From the NCBI GenBank assembly GCA_947447895.1, contig CANFLM010000023.1:1-36219 (forward strand): a stretch of 36,219 nucleotides of DNA, read 5' to 3'. Numbering within the stretch: position 1 is the stretch's first letter; every line of letters starts with the position of its first letter. Shown here piece after piece: positions 24,716 to 32,730 of the stretch. Source of the DNA: Hyphomicrobiales bacterium (GTDB lineage Bacteria > Pseudomonadota > Alphaproteobacteria > Rhizobiales > Beijerinckiaceae). Made by a program: the position numbers and the translations under genes. The notes under the pieces were generated by a model. It was not told where the DNA came from. It made no database searches and was given only the letters and a program-made list of their open reading frames with translations.

Positions 24716-25725
24716 CACGCAAAACGATATTCGACGGTATGACGATAGACATCATCCGGCATCAGGGTCGAATCGGTAAAGTGGCGGTGATTGGGGCTGT
24801 TGGGGAAGTACTGGGTTTCCAGACACAGGCCCGCATGCGCGCCATATTGTGCGCCACCCAGTCCGGGCACAGGAACTTTGAATTTGGCCCCGTCATAGAA
24901 CTGGATGGCCGGTTCGGTGGTCAGAACATCCATCTGCAAACCGTTTTTGGGCGAACGGACCGAGGCGACAGGCTGGAGCACCCCGCGCGGTCCGCGCAGC
25001 ACGAAATTGTGGTCATACAACTGCGGATTGGCCGCATTGCGATCACGGAACGGCCGCATCCGGTTGAAATCGAACACCGTATCCTTGACGGCATAGATCT
25101 CGCCGGTGGGGATCGTGTCGGGATAGCTCGGCGTGTAGAAATCGGCATGGATCTGGACATGGTGGTCCAGCACATCCGGCGACCCATCGAGATTGAAATA
25201 GGAATGGTGGGCCAGATTGATCACCGTCGGCGCATCGGTGGTCGCGGTCATCTCGACGCGGATCGTGCCGGGCTCCAGCAGGCGATAGATGCAGGTTACC
25301 GTCATATTGCCCGGGAAATTGGCATCGCCATCGGGCGAGAACAGGGTCAGGGCTACCGCATCATCGCTGTGCCAGGCCAGTTGCCAGGGTCTTTTGCCAA
25401 AGCCCTTGCCGCCGCCATGCAGCGAATTGGTGTTGGCCTCGTTCAAGGGCAGTTGATAGGTCTTGTCCTCCAGCGTGAACGTGCCGTGCCGGATCCGGTT
25501 GGCAAAACGGCCAGCAATGGCGCCGGCATGCGAGGAATAGGAGCGATAATCCTCGAGCGTTTCAAGCCCGACCACCACCCGTTGCGGGCCGTGAGCCGAG
25601 GGCACAACCAGATCGCGCAACACGGCTCCCCACGTGATGACGCTGGCGGTGGCACCGCTGGCATTTTTGAGAACGATTTCGTGAATGGTCTGGCCATCCA
25701 CCTCGCCGAATATTCTGACCGACAT
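24715..25725 (-). CDS. Aldose 1-epimerase (mutarotase, GalM family)
   Basis: This 336-residue enzyme interconverts alpha and beta anomers of aldoses. The GalM motifs are all present: GRFANRI, TNSLHGG, the catalytic-histidine motif NLAHHSYFNLDG, YDHNFVL, and the catalytic glutamate in LCLETQYFPNSPNH near the C-terminus. It has no signal peptide, so it acts in the cytoplasm. It is the first gene of a three-gene coupled operon with a YihV-like kinase and a YeiH-type exporter. A similar epimerase (YihR) accompanies YihV in the E. coli sulfoquinovose cluster. The 423-base region upstream should hold its promoter. Confidence 0.92.
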   Translation of the reverse strand: MSVRIFGEVDGQTIHEIVLKNASGATASVITWGAVLRDLVVPSAHGPQRVVVGLETLEDYRSYSSHAGAIAGRFANRIRHGTFTLEDKTYQLPLNEANTNSLHGGGKGFGKRPWQLAWHSDDAVALTLFSPDGDANFPGNMTVTCIYRLLEPGTIRVEMTATTDAPTVINLAHHSYFNLDGSPDVLDHHVQIHADFYTPSYPDTIPTGEIYAVKDTVFDFNRMRPFRDRNAANPQLYDHNFVLRGPRGVLQPVASVRSPKNGLQMDVLTTEPAIQFYDGAKFKVPVPGLGGAQYGAHAGLCLETQYFPNSPNHRHFTDSTLMPDDVYRHTVEYRFA

Positions 25726-26148
25726 GGTTTCACTCTTGCTGGTTAAACGCGCATCCTATCCATGCCGGTTGTAGCTGATTCATGCCCGAAATGGCCGGAC
25801 CGGATTTATTTCATGGTGAAAAGACAAGCCCCTATCCGTCCCATAAAAGTGCGGGACTGACAAGGGTCGAACACCCCGAAAACTATCCGATTCAATGGTT
25901 CTGAAATTTTCCGCTCAATCATCCGGTTCAATAGAGTGCGGTTTGACTGCATTTACAGGGATGAAGCAGGCACAGGGATATTTATTACAGACGGCAATAA
26001 CCGCCAATTTTTTGGGGTGTGACAACACAACAGCTCCCGTTATGGCCATTATTCATGCATCATCGGCAAGGAGGAATTGCATATTTGTGGTTTACATTTA
26101 TCCGATCATGTGGTGCCTTAAAAAAAACAATCAACAGGAGGATACCCC
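25726..26148. other. Intergenic region between divergent operons
   Basis: This 423-base gap lies between the mutarotase operon (minus) and the second TRAP operon (plus). It is AT-richer than the flanks, especially 25975-26140. A weak inverted repeat GTCCC/GGGAC (25838-25842 with 25853-25857) and a TTGACT (25943 region) are visible, but no complete promoter. An AGGAGG site precedes dctP. I see no gene. Confidence 0.5.
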
Positions 26149-27168
26149 ATGTCAAAAACCAGTCTTCAGTCTACCCGTCGTGTAATCGTTCTCGGAGCCG
26201 CAGCCGCCTTGGTTGCCGGCATGTCGATTTCGGGGGCAGAGGCACAAGAACGCCGCTTCCGTTTCGCCTATGACCAGCCCCTGAAAAGCGGCTACAACGT
26301 GTCCGGCGACATCTTCAATGCCAAGCTCGGCGAGCTGAGCAAGAAGACCATGGTCATCGACCAGTTCCCCGGCGGCCAGCTCGGTCAGGAACCGCAATTG
26401 CTGCAGATGGTCAAGAATGGTGACATCGATTTTATCATCACCTCGTCGGCCAACACCGCCACCGTCTCGCCGCAGGCCGGTGTGATGTCCTTGCACTTCC
26501 TGTTCCGCAACGAAGCGCATCTGGTCAAGGCGCTTGCCAGCCCCGAGTTGTCTGCAGCCGTGCGCGACATGCTGAGCGAGACCGTGCAGGGTGCAAAGGT
26601 GATCGCGCTGCAGACACTCGGTCTGCGCAACATGTATTCCAAGAAGGAAATCAAGTCGGTTGACGACATGAAGGGCCTGAAGGTCCGCGTGCAGGCCACC
26701 GCAACCGAAGATGCCACCTTCCCGGTCTATGGCTCGCAGACCGTCCATATGCCTTTCGGCAGCGTCTACACCTCGCTGCAGACCGGCGTGGTCGATGTGG
26801 CTGAAAACGGCGTCAACGTCTATCTGCTGAACAAGCATTACGAAGTGGCTCCCGTGCTCTCCATGACCAATCACGAAGCCAATAACAGCCTGTTGTGGGT
26901 CAGCGACAAGACTTGGAACAGCCTGAATGCAGAACAGCAGGGTTGGGTAATGGCGGCAGCAGGCGAAGTGGCCCGCAACCAGCCCGGCAAGGCGCTTGAG
27001 CTCGAGCACCAGTCGGTTGCCAAGCTGAAATCCTTGGGTGTTAAGGTTGTTGAAGACGTCAACACCGACAGCTTCATGAAACTGTCGGCCCCGATGAACG
27101 CCAAGCTGGCAGCCGAACTCGGCCCGCATGCCGTGAAAGTGGCCAAGATCATTGGCGATATCAAATAA
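26149..27168 (+). CDS. dctP: TRAP transporter solute-binding protein (DctP family), second system
   Basis: This is the 339-residue periplasmic receptor of the second TRAP system. The signal peptide STRRVIVLGAAAALVAG, with cleavage after GAEA, again has a twin-arginine look. The mature protein shows FPGGQLGQEPQLLQMVKNGD, then GLKVRVQATATEDATFP with the carboxylate-binding Arg, then GSVYTSLQTGVVDVAENG. It is only distantly similar to the first DctP in this window, so the two systems should take different substrates. An AGGAGG site lies just upstream. A perfect 13-bp hairpin follows the stop before the permease genes. Confidence 0.92.
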   Translation: MSKTSLQSTRRVIVLGAAAALVAGMSISGAEAQERRFRFAYDQPLKSGYNVSGDIFNAKLGELSKKTMVIDQFPGGQLGQEPQLLQMVKNGDIDFIITSSANTATVSPQAGVMSLHFLFRNEAHLVKALASPELSAAVRDMLSETVQGAKVIALQTLGLRNMYSKKEIKSVDDMKGLKVRVQATATEDATFPVYGSQTVHMPFGSVYTSLQTGVVDVAENGVNVYLLNKHYEVAPVLSMTNHEANNSLLWVSDKTWNSLNAEQQGWVMAAAGEVARNQPGKALELEHQSVAKLKSLGVKVVEDVNTDSFMKLSAPMNAKLAAELGPHAVKVAKIIGDIK

Positions 27169-27190
27169 GTCTTTGATCTGAAGCCTTTAT

Positions 27191-27226
27191 AACCTGCCGC
27201 ATCCTGGTTGAGATGCGGCAGGTTTT
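27191..27226 (+). terminator. Intra-operon hairpin between dctP and dctQ
   Basis: A perfect 13-bp stem (27191-27203 with 27212-27224), an eight-base loop and a four-T tail lie 22 bases after the dctP stop. Within an operon this probably acts as a partial terminator or 3' stabiliser, so that more binding protein than permease is made. Confidence 0.8.
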
Positions 27227-27297
27227 CTGCCTGAAGGGCCCGAATGGCATTTTTGTGGCAACGATCCGACCGTTTTCCGAATGAAAGAGACTGACCG

Positions 27298-27894
27298 ATG
27301 AGCAGCCCCGCCGATTTGGTATCACCACGCCATCGCCATTTGAAATGGCCAGCCCTTGACGGGTTAGAACGCGTCTTGATGGTCATGTGTGGCATCACAC
27401 TGTTTTTCTTTACAACGTCGACTGTGTGCGACGTCGCCACAAGACTGAGCGGTCACCCATGGCTGTGGCTGCAAGAGGTTACCTCGACCTTTTTCATTTA
27501 TGGAATTTTCATAGGAACGGCTGTTGCGACCCGCCGCAGTGACCATCTCTATCTCACCGCCCTGTCTGAAAATCTTCATGGTTCAACCCGGACAATCGTG
27601 GAGGTCATGAACCGGCTTGTGATCGTCATCGTTGGCGTTTTCATGGTGGTCTATGGCTACGAAAACTTCCTGAGAGGCTTCAGTTCGTTCCGTATGCCCT
27701 CTTACACGCCGATTGCATCACTCTACGCTGCCATTCCGCTTTCAGGAGCTCTGATTGTGCTGTTCGGGATCGAGCAAATCGTCAATGGCATAAAAAACGG
27801 TTTCGACCATCCCGATGTTGACGTTGATCTGGCTGGGGCGGCTGCACTGGCAGAAGCTTTCGAGCAATATGAAACTGGCAGGAGCCCGAAATGA
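27298..27894 (+). CDS. dctQ: TRAP transporter small permease subunit DctQ
   Basis: This is a 198-residue inner-membrane protein with four helices, at about residues 27-50, 62-80, 98-122 and 138-162. The DctQ pattern LWLQEVTSTFFIYGIFIGTA and the following TRRSDHLYL are present. It works as the small subunit beside DctM. Its stop overlaps the dctM start by four bases (ATGA). The start has a GAAAGAGA site. Gene order P-Q-M is the usual one, in contrast to the fused permease of the other system in this window. Confidence 0.9.
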   Translation: MSSPADLVSPRHRHLKWPALDGLERVLMVMCGITLFFFTTSTVCDVATRLSGHPWLWLQEVTSTFFIYGIFIGTAVATRRSDHLYLTALSENLHGSTRTIVEVMNRLVIVIVGVFMVVYGYENFLRGFSSFRMPSYTPIASLYAAIPLSGALIVLFGIEQIVNGIKNGFDHPDVDVDLAGAAALAEAFEQYETGRSPK

Positions 27895-29228
27895 GTTCTT
27901 CAGTCGTCCTGTCATTGATGACAATCATGTTTCTGGTCTTCGGCTATATGGGGGTGCCTGTTGCATTCTCCCTGATGGCCGGTGTGCTTCTGGGCACGAT
28001 GATGACCGATGTGTCGATGGCCTCGATCATTCAAAAGATGTTCGACGGCATTGATTCCGAAATGTTGCTCGCCATCCCCTTCTTCCTTCTGGTCGGCGAA
28101 TTGATGAGCTCGTCCAACGTCGTCGGGCGCATTGCCAACTTTTCCCTGACCCTTGTCGGACATATGCGCGGCGGCCTTTCGCAGGTTGTCACCGTGTTTT
28201 CGATGTTCTTCTCGGAAATGTCGGGGTCCACCACCGCCGACGTGGCCGTGATGAGCCGTGCCCTGTCCGGCCCCATGAAGCGTGAAGGCTATCAGCCTGC
28301 CTTCATTGCCGCGCTGATAGCCGCGGCATCGACCATCGCAGCCCTTGTTCCTCCCAGCATTACCGCTGTGATTTACGGGGCCGTCGGCAATGTCTCGATT
28401 ACAGGCCTGTTCATGGCCGGTTTCGCGCCTGCCGGGATGATTGCGATCGGGTTGATGACCTATTGCTATTTCTTCGGTCCTGTTGGCTTCCAGCGTCCGC
28501 GTGCGACGTTCAGCCAGTTTACCGAGGCGACAAAAGCGGCCTCTTTGCCTTTGATGATCCCTGTTATTCTGCTGGGGGGGATCCTCACGGGCTTTTTCAC
28601 CCCGACCGAAGCGGGGATGGTGGCTGTGGTCTGGATCCTGTTTGTGGTGATCCCGTTCCTCAATCCCGGTCACATCCGCAAACTGCCGCACGATTTCTGC
28701 CAGGCAGGCCTGATCTATACCTTGCCGCTGATCACGATTGCGGCCGCTTCGGCCTTTGGCTGGCTGCTGGCCTATTTGCGTGGTCCGATGGTAGTGGCCG
28801 AATGGATCACCAATTTTGCTGGCACCGACCCGCATCTGATCATGATCATGATGGTATTGCTGTTCACCATCGTCGGTGACTTCATCGAACCGGTCCCGAC
28901 CATCATCATCTTCATGCCTTTGGTCAACACGCTGACAGAAGCCGGCGACATCAATTCTGTCCATATGGGCGTGGTGTTGATTGTCACTCTGGCTTTCGGC
29001 TTGATTACCCCACCCTATGGCTTGGTCTTGCTCATGGCGTCCAAATTTGTCGGGGTCAGGTTTAGCCAGGCCATTAAAGCGGCCTTGCCGATCTATGTGG
29101 TGTTCCTGATCACGCTGGGCTTCACCATCTATTTCCCCAAGGTGGTCTTGTGGTTGCCCAAACAGGTCATTCCGGAAGCCGTCGGTTGCTTCAAGGCACC
29201 AGGCGGCACAGGCTATATCTGCCCGTAA
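27891..29228 (+). CDS. dctM: TRAP transporter large permease subunit DctM
   Basis: This is a 445-residue membrane protein with about twelve hydrophobic segments. It carries the family motifs GVPVAFSLMAGVLLGTMM, IPFFLLVGELM, SEMSGSTTADVAVMSRAL, PPSITAVIYGAVGNVSITGLF and TPPYGLVLLMAS. It forms the ion-coupled translocation path with DctQ. The C-terminus is slightly unusual, ending in a short tail with two cysteines (VGCFKAPGGTGYICP). A strong bidirectional terminator follows. Confidence 0.93.
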   Translation: MSSSVVLSLMTIMFLVFGYMGVPVAFSLMAGVLLGTMMTDVSMASIIQKMFDGIDSEMLLAIPFFLLVGELMSSSNVVGRIANFSLTLVGHMRGGLSQVVTVFSMFFSEMSGSTTADVAVMSRALSGPMKREGYQPAFIAALIAAASTIAALVPPSITAVIYGAVGNVSITGLFMAGFAPAGMIAIGLMTYCYFFGPVGFQRPRATFSQFTEATKAASLPLMIPVILLGGILTGFFTPTEAGMVAVVWILFVVIPFLNPGHIRKLPHDFCQAGLIYTLPLITIAAASAFGWLLAYLRGPMVVAEWITNFAGTDPHLIMIMMVLLFTIVGDFIEPVPTIIIFMPLVNTLTEAGDINSVHMGVVLIVTLAFGLITPPYGLVLLMASKFVGVRFSQAIKAALPIYVVFLITLGFTIYFPKVVLWLPKQVIPEAVGCFKAPGGTGYICP

Positions 29229-29247
29229 CGGGCAGATCACCGAAAAA

Positions 29248-29283
29248 ACAAAAACGGCGCATCATCCGATGCGCCGTTTTTGT
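29248..29283 (+). terminator. Bidirectional terminator after dctM
   Basis: A 16-bp perfect stem (29248-29263 with 29268-29283) has a four-base loop. A-rich left and T-rich right flanks let it serve both dctM and the convergent gene at 29309. Confidence 0.95.
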
Positions 29284-29308
29284 TTGACCTGTCGAAACAG
29301 TGGCTGGA

Positions 29309-29692
29309 TCAATCGACCAGTTTGACGGTCGCATCCTTGCACAGGTTGACGCCCGAGGCTTCGGAGGACGAGCCATCCTCGAGATCGGCGGCAATTCCAA
29401 AGCTGCATCCTTTCAGGCTCTTGGCTTTGACCTTGACGGATTTGCCCGGTGCCAGGGCGTCCTTCAGCAGATTGGATTCCTGGCCCTGGCTGTCCGCTCC
29501 GATCACGGTGAAGAAAATCACCGGCGAGGTACGGCCATTGGTCAGGGTGATGATCACATCACGGGCCGGATCCTTTTTGGGGGCAGCCTTGGGAGCTGCC
29601 ATTGCCTGCCCGGCTGCCAGCACGGCCACAACCGTGACTGCCTGTGCAAAGCCTTTGAGGAGTGCTTTTGATGTCAACGCAGTCTTATTCAT
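29309..29692 (-). CDS. Small exported protein of unknown function
   Basis: This is 127 residues from the ATG at 29692, chosen because of the AGGGGA site seven bases upstream. The signal peptide has a basic start and the core GFAQAVTVVAVLAAGQAM, with cleavage likely after AMA. The mature protein begins with a Lys/Pro/Ala stretch (PKAAPKKDPARD). It then forms a short beta-rich domain with VIITLTNGRTSPVIFFTVIG, a lysine-rich VKVKAKSLKGC and a second cysteine in VNLCKD. The two cysteines may pair in the periplasm. No family is recognised. It shares the bidirectional terminator with dctM and stands alone. Confidence 0.7.
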   Translation of the reverse strand: MNKTALTSKALLKGFAQAVTVVAVLAAGQAMAAPKAAPKKDPARDVIITLTNGRTSPVIFFTVIGADSQGQESNLLKDALAPGKSVKVKAKSLKGCSFGIAADLEDGSSSEASGVNLCKDATVKLVD

Positions 29693-29772
29693 GAATGGGT
29701 CCCCTGTGTTCATCTCTGTTGTGCGACAGTATTCCCTTGAAGGCGCCCTTGTCTATCCGGCTTTCGCAAGAA

Positions 29773-30231
29773 TTACGCGCCTTCGGGCGGGGGTGGCAGA
29801 AAATCGACCTCGTGCTGGGCCGACAAAGCCACAACATCGGCGGGATTTTGATCCTTCATCGAATGGATGCCCCAGAACAGATCATAAAGCCTGCCTGTTG
29901 GCGCCACCCAGAACAGGCATTTGTTGACGCCGTCTGAATGGTTGAAAATACCGTGCGGGATGCCGCGCGGCAGACGGATCAGATCACCCGGCCCCGCCTG
30001 CATCTCCTGCCCGTCCAGCACGAGGCTGAACTTGCCTTCGAGCACATAGATGAACTCGTCCTGCGTGGGATGGATATGGGGCGGCACGAAGGTGCCAGCC
30101 GGAAAGGTTGCGTGCCAGGCAAAAGAATCGTGTGACAGCTGCTTGGGCACATAGGTCTGGCCCAGAATATTCCAGCTGATCCCGTCTATTCCTTGTCCTG
30201 CGGGGGTCACGCCTGCGGTCATCGGTTTCAT
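29773..30231 (-). CDS. Single-domain cupin protein
   Basis: This 152-residue protein starts at 30231 with a clear GAGGAG site. Cupin motif 1 is GTFVPPHIHPTQDEFIYVLEG, with metal ligands H52, H54 and E59. Motif 2 is PGDLIRLPRGIPHGIFN, with H93. The metal set is complete, so it may be a small dioxygenase, an isomerase or a substrate-binding protein. It follows livF by 57 bases on the same strand and is probably the last gene of the Liv-type operon. That suggests it acts on the imported compound, but nothing in the sequence names that compound. Confidence 0.85.
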   Translation of the reverse strand: MKPMTAGVTPAGQGIDGISWNILGQTYVPKQLSHDSFAWHATFPAGTFVPPHIHPTQDEFIYVLEGKFSLVLDGQEMQAGPGDLIRLPRGIPHGIFNHSDGVNKCLFWVAPTGRLYDLFWGIHSMKDQNPADVVALSAQHEVDFLPPPPEGA

Positions 30232-30288
30232 CAAGGTCTCCTCTTTCCCATCATGGTTAGCATCGCCCGCAACCGCCCCGAAAGGCAA

Positions 30289-30987
30289 TTACAGATGCAG
30301 ATAGCGGTCGGTAATGCTGTGGTCCGCCAGAAATTCAGCGTTGGAACCGGACCAGACCACCCGCCCCTTTTCAATCACCACATGCCGGTCAGCCAAGGTT
30401 GTCAGAGCCTGGATGGTCTTGTCGATCACCAGAATTGCTTCGCCCTCGGCTTTCAGTGCGGCAATACAGGCCCAGATATCGGCGCGGATCAGCGGGGCCA
30501 ACCCCTCAGTGGCTTCGTCCAGGATCAGCAGTTTCGGATTGGTCATCAAAGCGCGGCCAATGGCCAGCATCTGCTGTTCGCCGCCCGACAATTCATTGCC
30601 GCGGTTGGTGCGCCGCTGCAAAAGGCGGGGAAAGACCTGCCAGATGCGGTCGAGATGCCAGCGCTTGCTCCCGAACCGGTCCGCGGCGGTGGCAATCAGG
30701 TTTTCTTCCACCGTCAGGGTCGGGAATATCTGCCGCCCCTCCGGCACAAGCCCGATACCGGCCTGCGCGCGCAAAAACGGCGGAGCCTTGGTCAGATCCT
30801 GCCCGTCGAATTCGACGTGGCCCTTCCAGACCGGCAACAGGCCCATCAGCGCCCGGATGGTGGTGGTTTTGCCCATGCCATTGCGGCCCAGCAAGGTCAC
30901 AACCTCGCCCTCGCCGATGGCCAGATCAATGCCGAACAGGGCCTGGGCATCGCCATATCCGGTTTCGACAGCGCGCATCTTCAGCAT
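30289..30987 (-). CDS. livF: Branched-chain-amino-acid-type ABC transporter ATPase LivF
   Basis: This 232-residue cytoplasmic ATPase has Walker A GRNGMGKTT, Q-loop region VPEGRQIFPTLTVEEN, signature LSGGEQQ and Walker B LLILDEATEGLAP. These are typical of LivF. The switch region after Walker B reads ILVIDKTIQAL, where most LivF proteins have LLVEQN, so the usual glutamine is replaced by aspartate. LivG beside it keeps the normal histidine. The start overlaps the livG stop by one base (TGATG). The family carries amino acids, but also amides, urea and aromatic acids. Confidence 0.93.
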   Translation of the reverse strand: MLKMRAVETGYGDAQALFGIDLAIGEGEVVTLLGRNGMGKTTTIRALMGLLPVWKGHVEFDGQDLTKAPPFLRAQAGIGLVPEGRQIFPTLTVEENLIATAADRFGSKRWHLDRIWQVFPRLLQRRTNRGNELSGGEQQMLAIGRALMTNPKLLILDEATEGLAPLIRADIWACIAALKAEGEAILVIDKTIQALTTLADRHVVIEKGRVVWSGSNAEFLADHSITDRYLHL

Positions 30988-31754
30988 CAGAACGCCTCAT
31001 CACCCAAATAGGCCGCGCGAACCTGCGGATCGTTGCGCACCATGTCTGCCGCACCGGTGGCCAGCACCTGCCCATCCACCAGCACGCTGACACAATCGGC
31101 CAGAGAAAACACCGCCTCCATGTCATGCTCGACCAGCAGCATGGCATAGGTGCCCTTGAGGCTTTTGAGCAGATCGGTCAGCCGCGCCGATTCCTCGTGC
31201 CCCATACCGGCCATCGGCTCGTCGAGCAGGATCACCCGCGGCTTGAGGGCGAGAGCCATGGCAATTTCCAGAGCGCGTTTTTCGCCATGCGACAATTGTC
31301 CGGCAATCACGGCGGCGCGCGCACCAAGGCCTACAGTGTCAAGCAAGGTCCTCGCGGGCTCATTGAGGCTGACATCGCTATCAACGGGGTTCCAGAAGCC
31401 CAAGGGCTTGTCCGCCCCCGCCTGCACCGCCAGCGCCACATTGCCGAGCGCGGTCAGCGAGGGCACGATCGAGGTAATCTGGAAGGTGCGGGCTAGCCCC
31501 AGACGTGCGCGTTGCGGCATGCTGGCCGTGGTGATGTCCTGCCCGTCAAACAGGATCTGTCCGGCATCGGGCCTGAGCAGCCCTGCAATCTGATGGATCA
31601 GCGTGGTTTTTCCCGCCCCGTTGGGTCCGATCAGCGCATGGATTTCGCCGGGATTGACCGACAGGCTCACCCCGTTGGTCACATTCAGCGCACCGAAGGA
31701 TTTCTTCAAACCCTCAATCTGCAGCACAGGACGGCTAACGGCAGTGTCAATCAT
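30987..31754 (-). CDS. livG: Branched-chain-amino-acid-type ABC transporter ATPase LivG
   Basis: This 255-residue ATPase starts at the ATG at 31754, with a GGAGG site located inside livM. Walker A is GPNGAGKTT, the signature is LSHGEKRALEIAMAL, Walker B is VILLDEPMAGMG and the switch is LLVEHD. The LivG-specific segment ARLGLARTFQITSIVPSLT is present. The C-terminal QVRAAYLGDEAF is the typical LivG end. It overlaps livM by eight bases and livF by one, so all are co-translated. Confidence 0.94.
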   Translation of the reverse strand: MIDTAVSRPVLQIEGLKKSFGALNVTNGVSLSVNPGEIHALIGPNGAGKTTLIHQIAGLLRPDAGQILFDGQDITTASMPQRARLGLARTFQITSIVPSLTALGNVALAVQAGADKPLGFWNPVDSDVSLNEPARTLLDTVGLGARAAVIAGQLSHGEKRALEIAMALALKPRVILLDEPMAGMGHEESARLTDLLKSLKGTYAMLLVEHDMEAVFSLADCVSVLVDGQVLATGAADMVRNDPQVRAAYLGDEAF

Positions 31755-32730
31755 GCCTGCCTCCGTCCAGCAGGTCGCGGAAGCGGCCGACAACCCCTTC
31801 GATGCCGCCATGGGTCAGCAGCACGAACAGGATGATCAGCGGCCCGAAAATCACTTTCCAGTGCTCGGTCAGGCCGGAAAGCCCCTCTTCCAGCAGCAGA
31901 TAGGTCAAGGCTCCGCCCACCGCGCCCCACAGCGATCCGACACCGCCGATGATGACCATGAAAATCAGATCGCCGGAGCGCTGCCACGCGGCATAGGCCG
32001 GAGACACGAATTCGGTATGGTTGGCCAGCAGAAATCCGGCCAGTCCCGCCATCATGCCCGACAGCACATAGGCCATCAAACGTACGCGGAACACATCATA
32101 GCCGAGTGATTCCATCCGCACTGCATTGTCACGCGCACCCAGCAAAACACGGCCGAACCGCGCCCGCGACAGGCGTTGCAGCAACAACAGGCAGCCCGCC
32201 AGACAGGCAAAGGTCAGGTAATAGAACACGATCTTGTTGGACAGGAGTTTCAGGCCGAACAGGGTCGAACGACCGTCCAGCGTCAGGCCGTCATCCCCGC
32301 CATAGGCGTACAGCGCCTGGGCGGCAAAATAGGCCATCTGCCCGAATGCCAGTGTGATCATGATGAACACCACGCCGCGCGTTCTCAGCGCGATGATGCC
32401 TGTCAAAAAGGCAAACAGACCCGACACCGCAAGGCTCATCGGCAAGGCAACCAGAACATCGCCTTTGCCCTCCTGAATGAGGATACCGGTTGTATAGGCG
32501 CCCAGCCCGATAAAGGCCGCATGACCGAAGCTCAACAGGCCGCCGATCCCCAAAATCAGATCGAGCGACAAGGCGGCCAGTGCCAAAATCATCATCTGTG
32601 TGGTCAGCGAGATCCAATGGCCCTGCTTGGTCAGCACCGCCACCACCGGCACAAGGGCCAGACCGAGACACAGCACCACAACCGGCCAGAAGCTCGACCG
32701 TTTGCTTGACAGGACCAGCGGGCCGCTCAT
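31747..32730 (-). CDS. livM: Branched-chain-amino-acid-type ABC transporter permease LivM
   Basis: This is a 327-residue inner-membrane permease with about nine hydrophobic segments. LivM motifs: LSLDLILGIGGLLSFGHAAF, LRTRGVVFIMITLAFGQM, LLGARDNAVRMESLGYDVF (coupling helix to the ATPase) and FMVIIGGVGSLWGAVGGA. It pairs with LivH to form the channel. The start overlaps the livH stop by four bases, and the end overlaps livG by eight. Confidence 0.94.
   Translation of the reverse strand: MSGPLVLSSKRSSFWPVVVLCLGLALVPVVAVLTKQGHWISLTTQMMILALAALSLDLILGIGGLLSFGHAAFIGLGAYTTGILIQEGKGDVLVALPMSLAVSGLFAFLTGIIALRTRGVVFIMITLAFGQMAYFAAQALYAYGGDDGLTLDGRSTLFGLKLLSNKIVFYYLTFACLAGCLLLLQRLSRARFGRVLLGARDNAVRMESLGYDVFRVRLMAYVLSGMMAGLAGFLLANHTEFVSPAYAAWQRSGDLIFMVIIGGVGSLWGAVGGALTYLLLEEGLSGLTEHWKVIFGPLIILFVLLTHGGIEGVVGRFRDLLDGGRHD

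Noticed and set aside
25838-25857. Inverted repeat GTCCC/GGGAC in the mutarotase-TRAP gap
   Set aside because: Five-base arms with a ten-base loop are expected by chance at this length.
27912-29240. Long antisense open frames, such as those opposite dctM, the acyl-CoA synthetase, the Liv binding-protein gene and the mutarotase
   Set aside because: They mirror high-GC codon bias of well-identified genes, are rich in His/Arg/Gln/Gly with no domains, and lack ribosome-binding sites.
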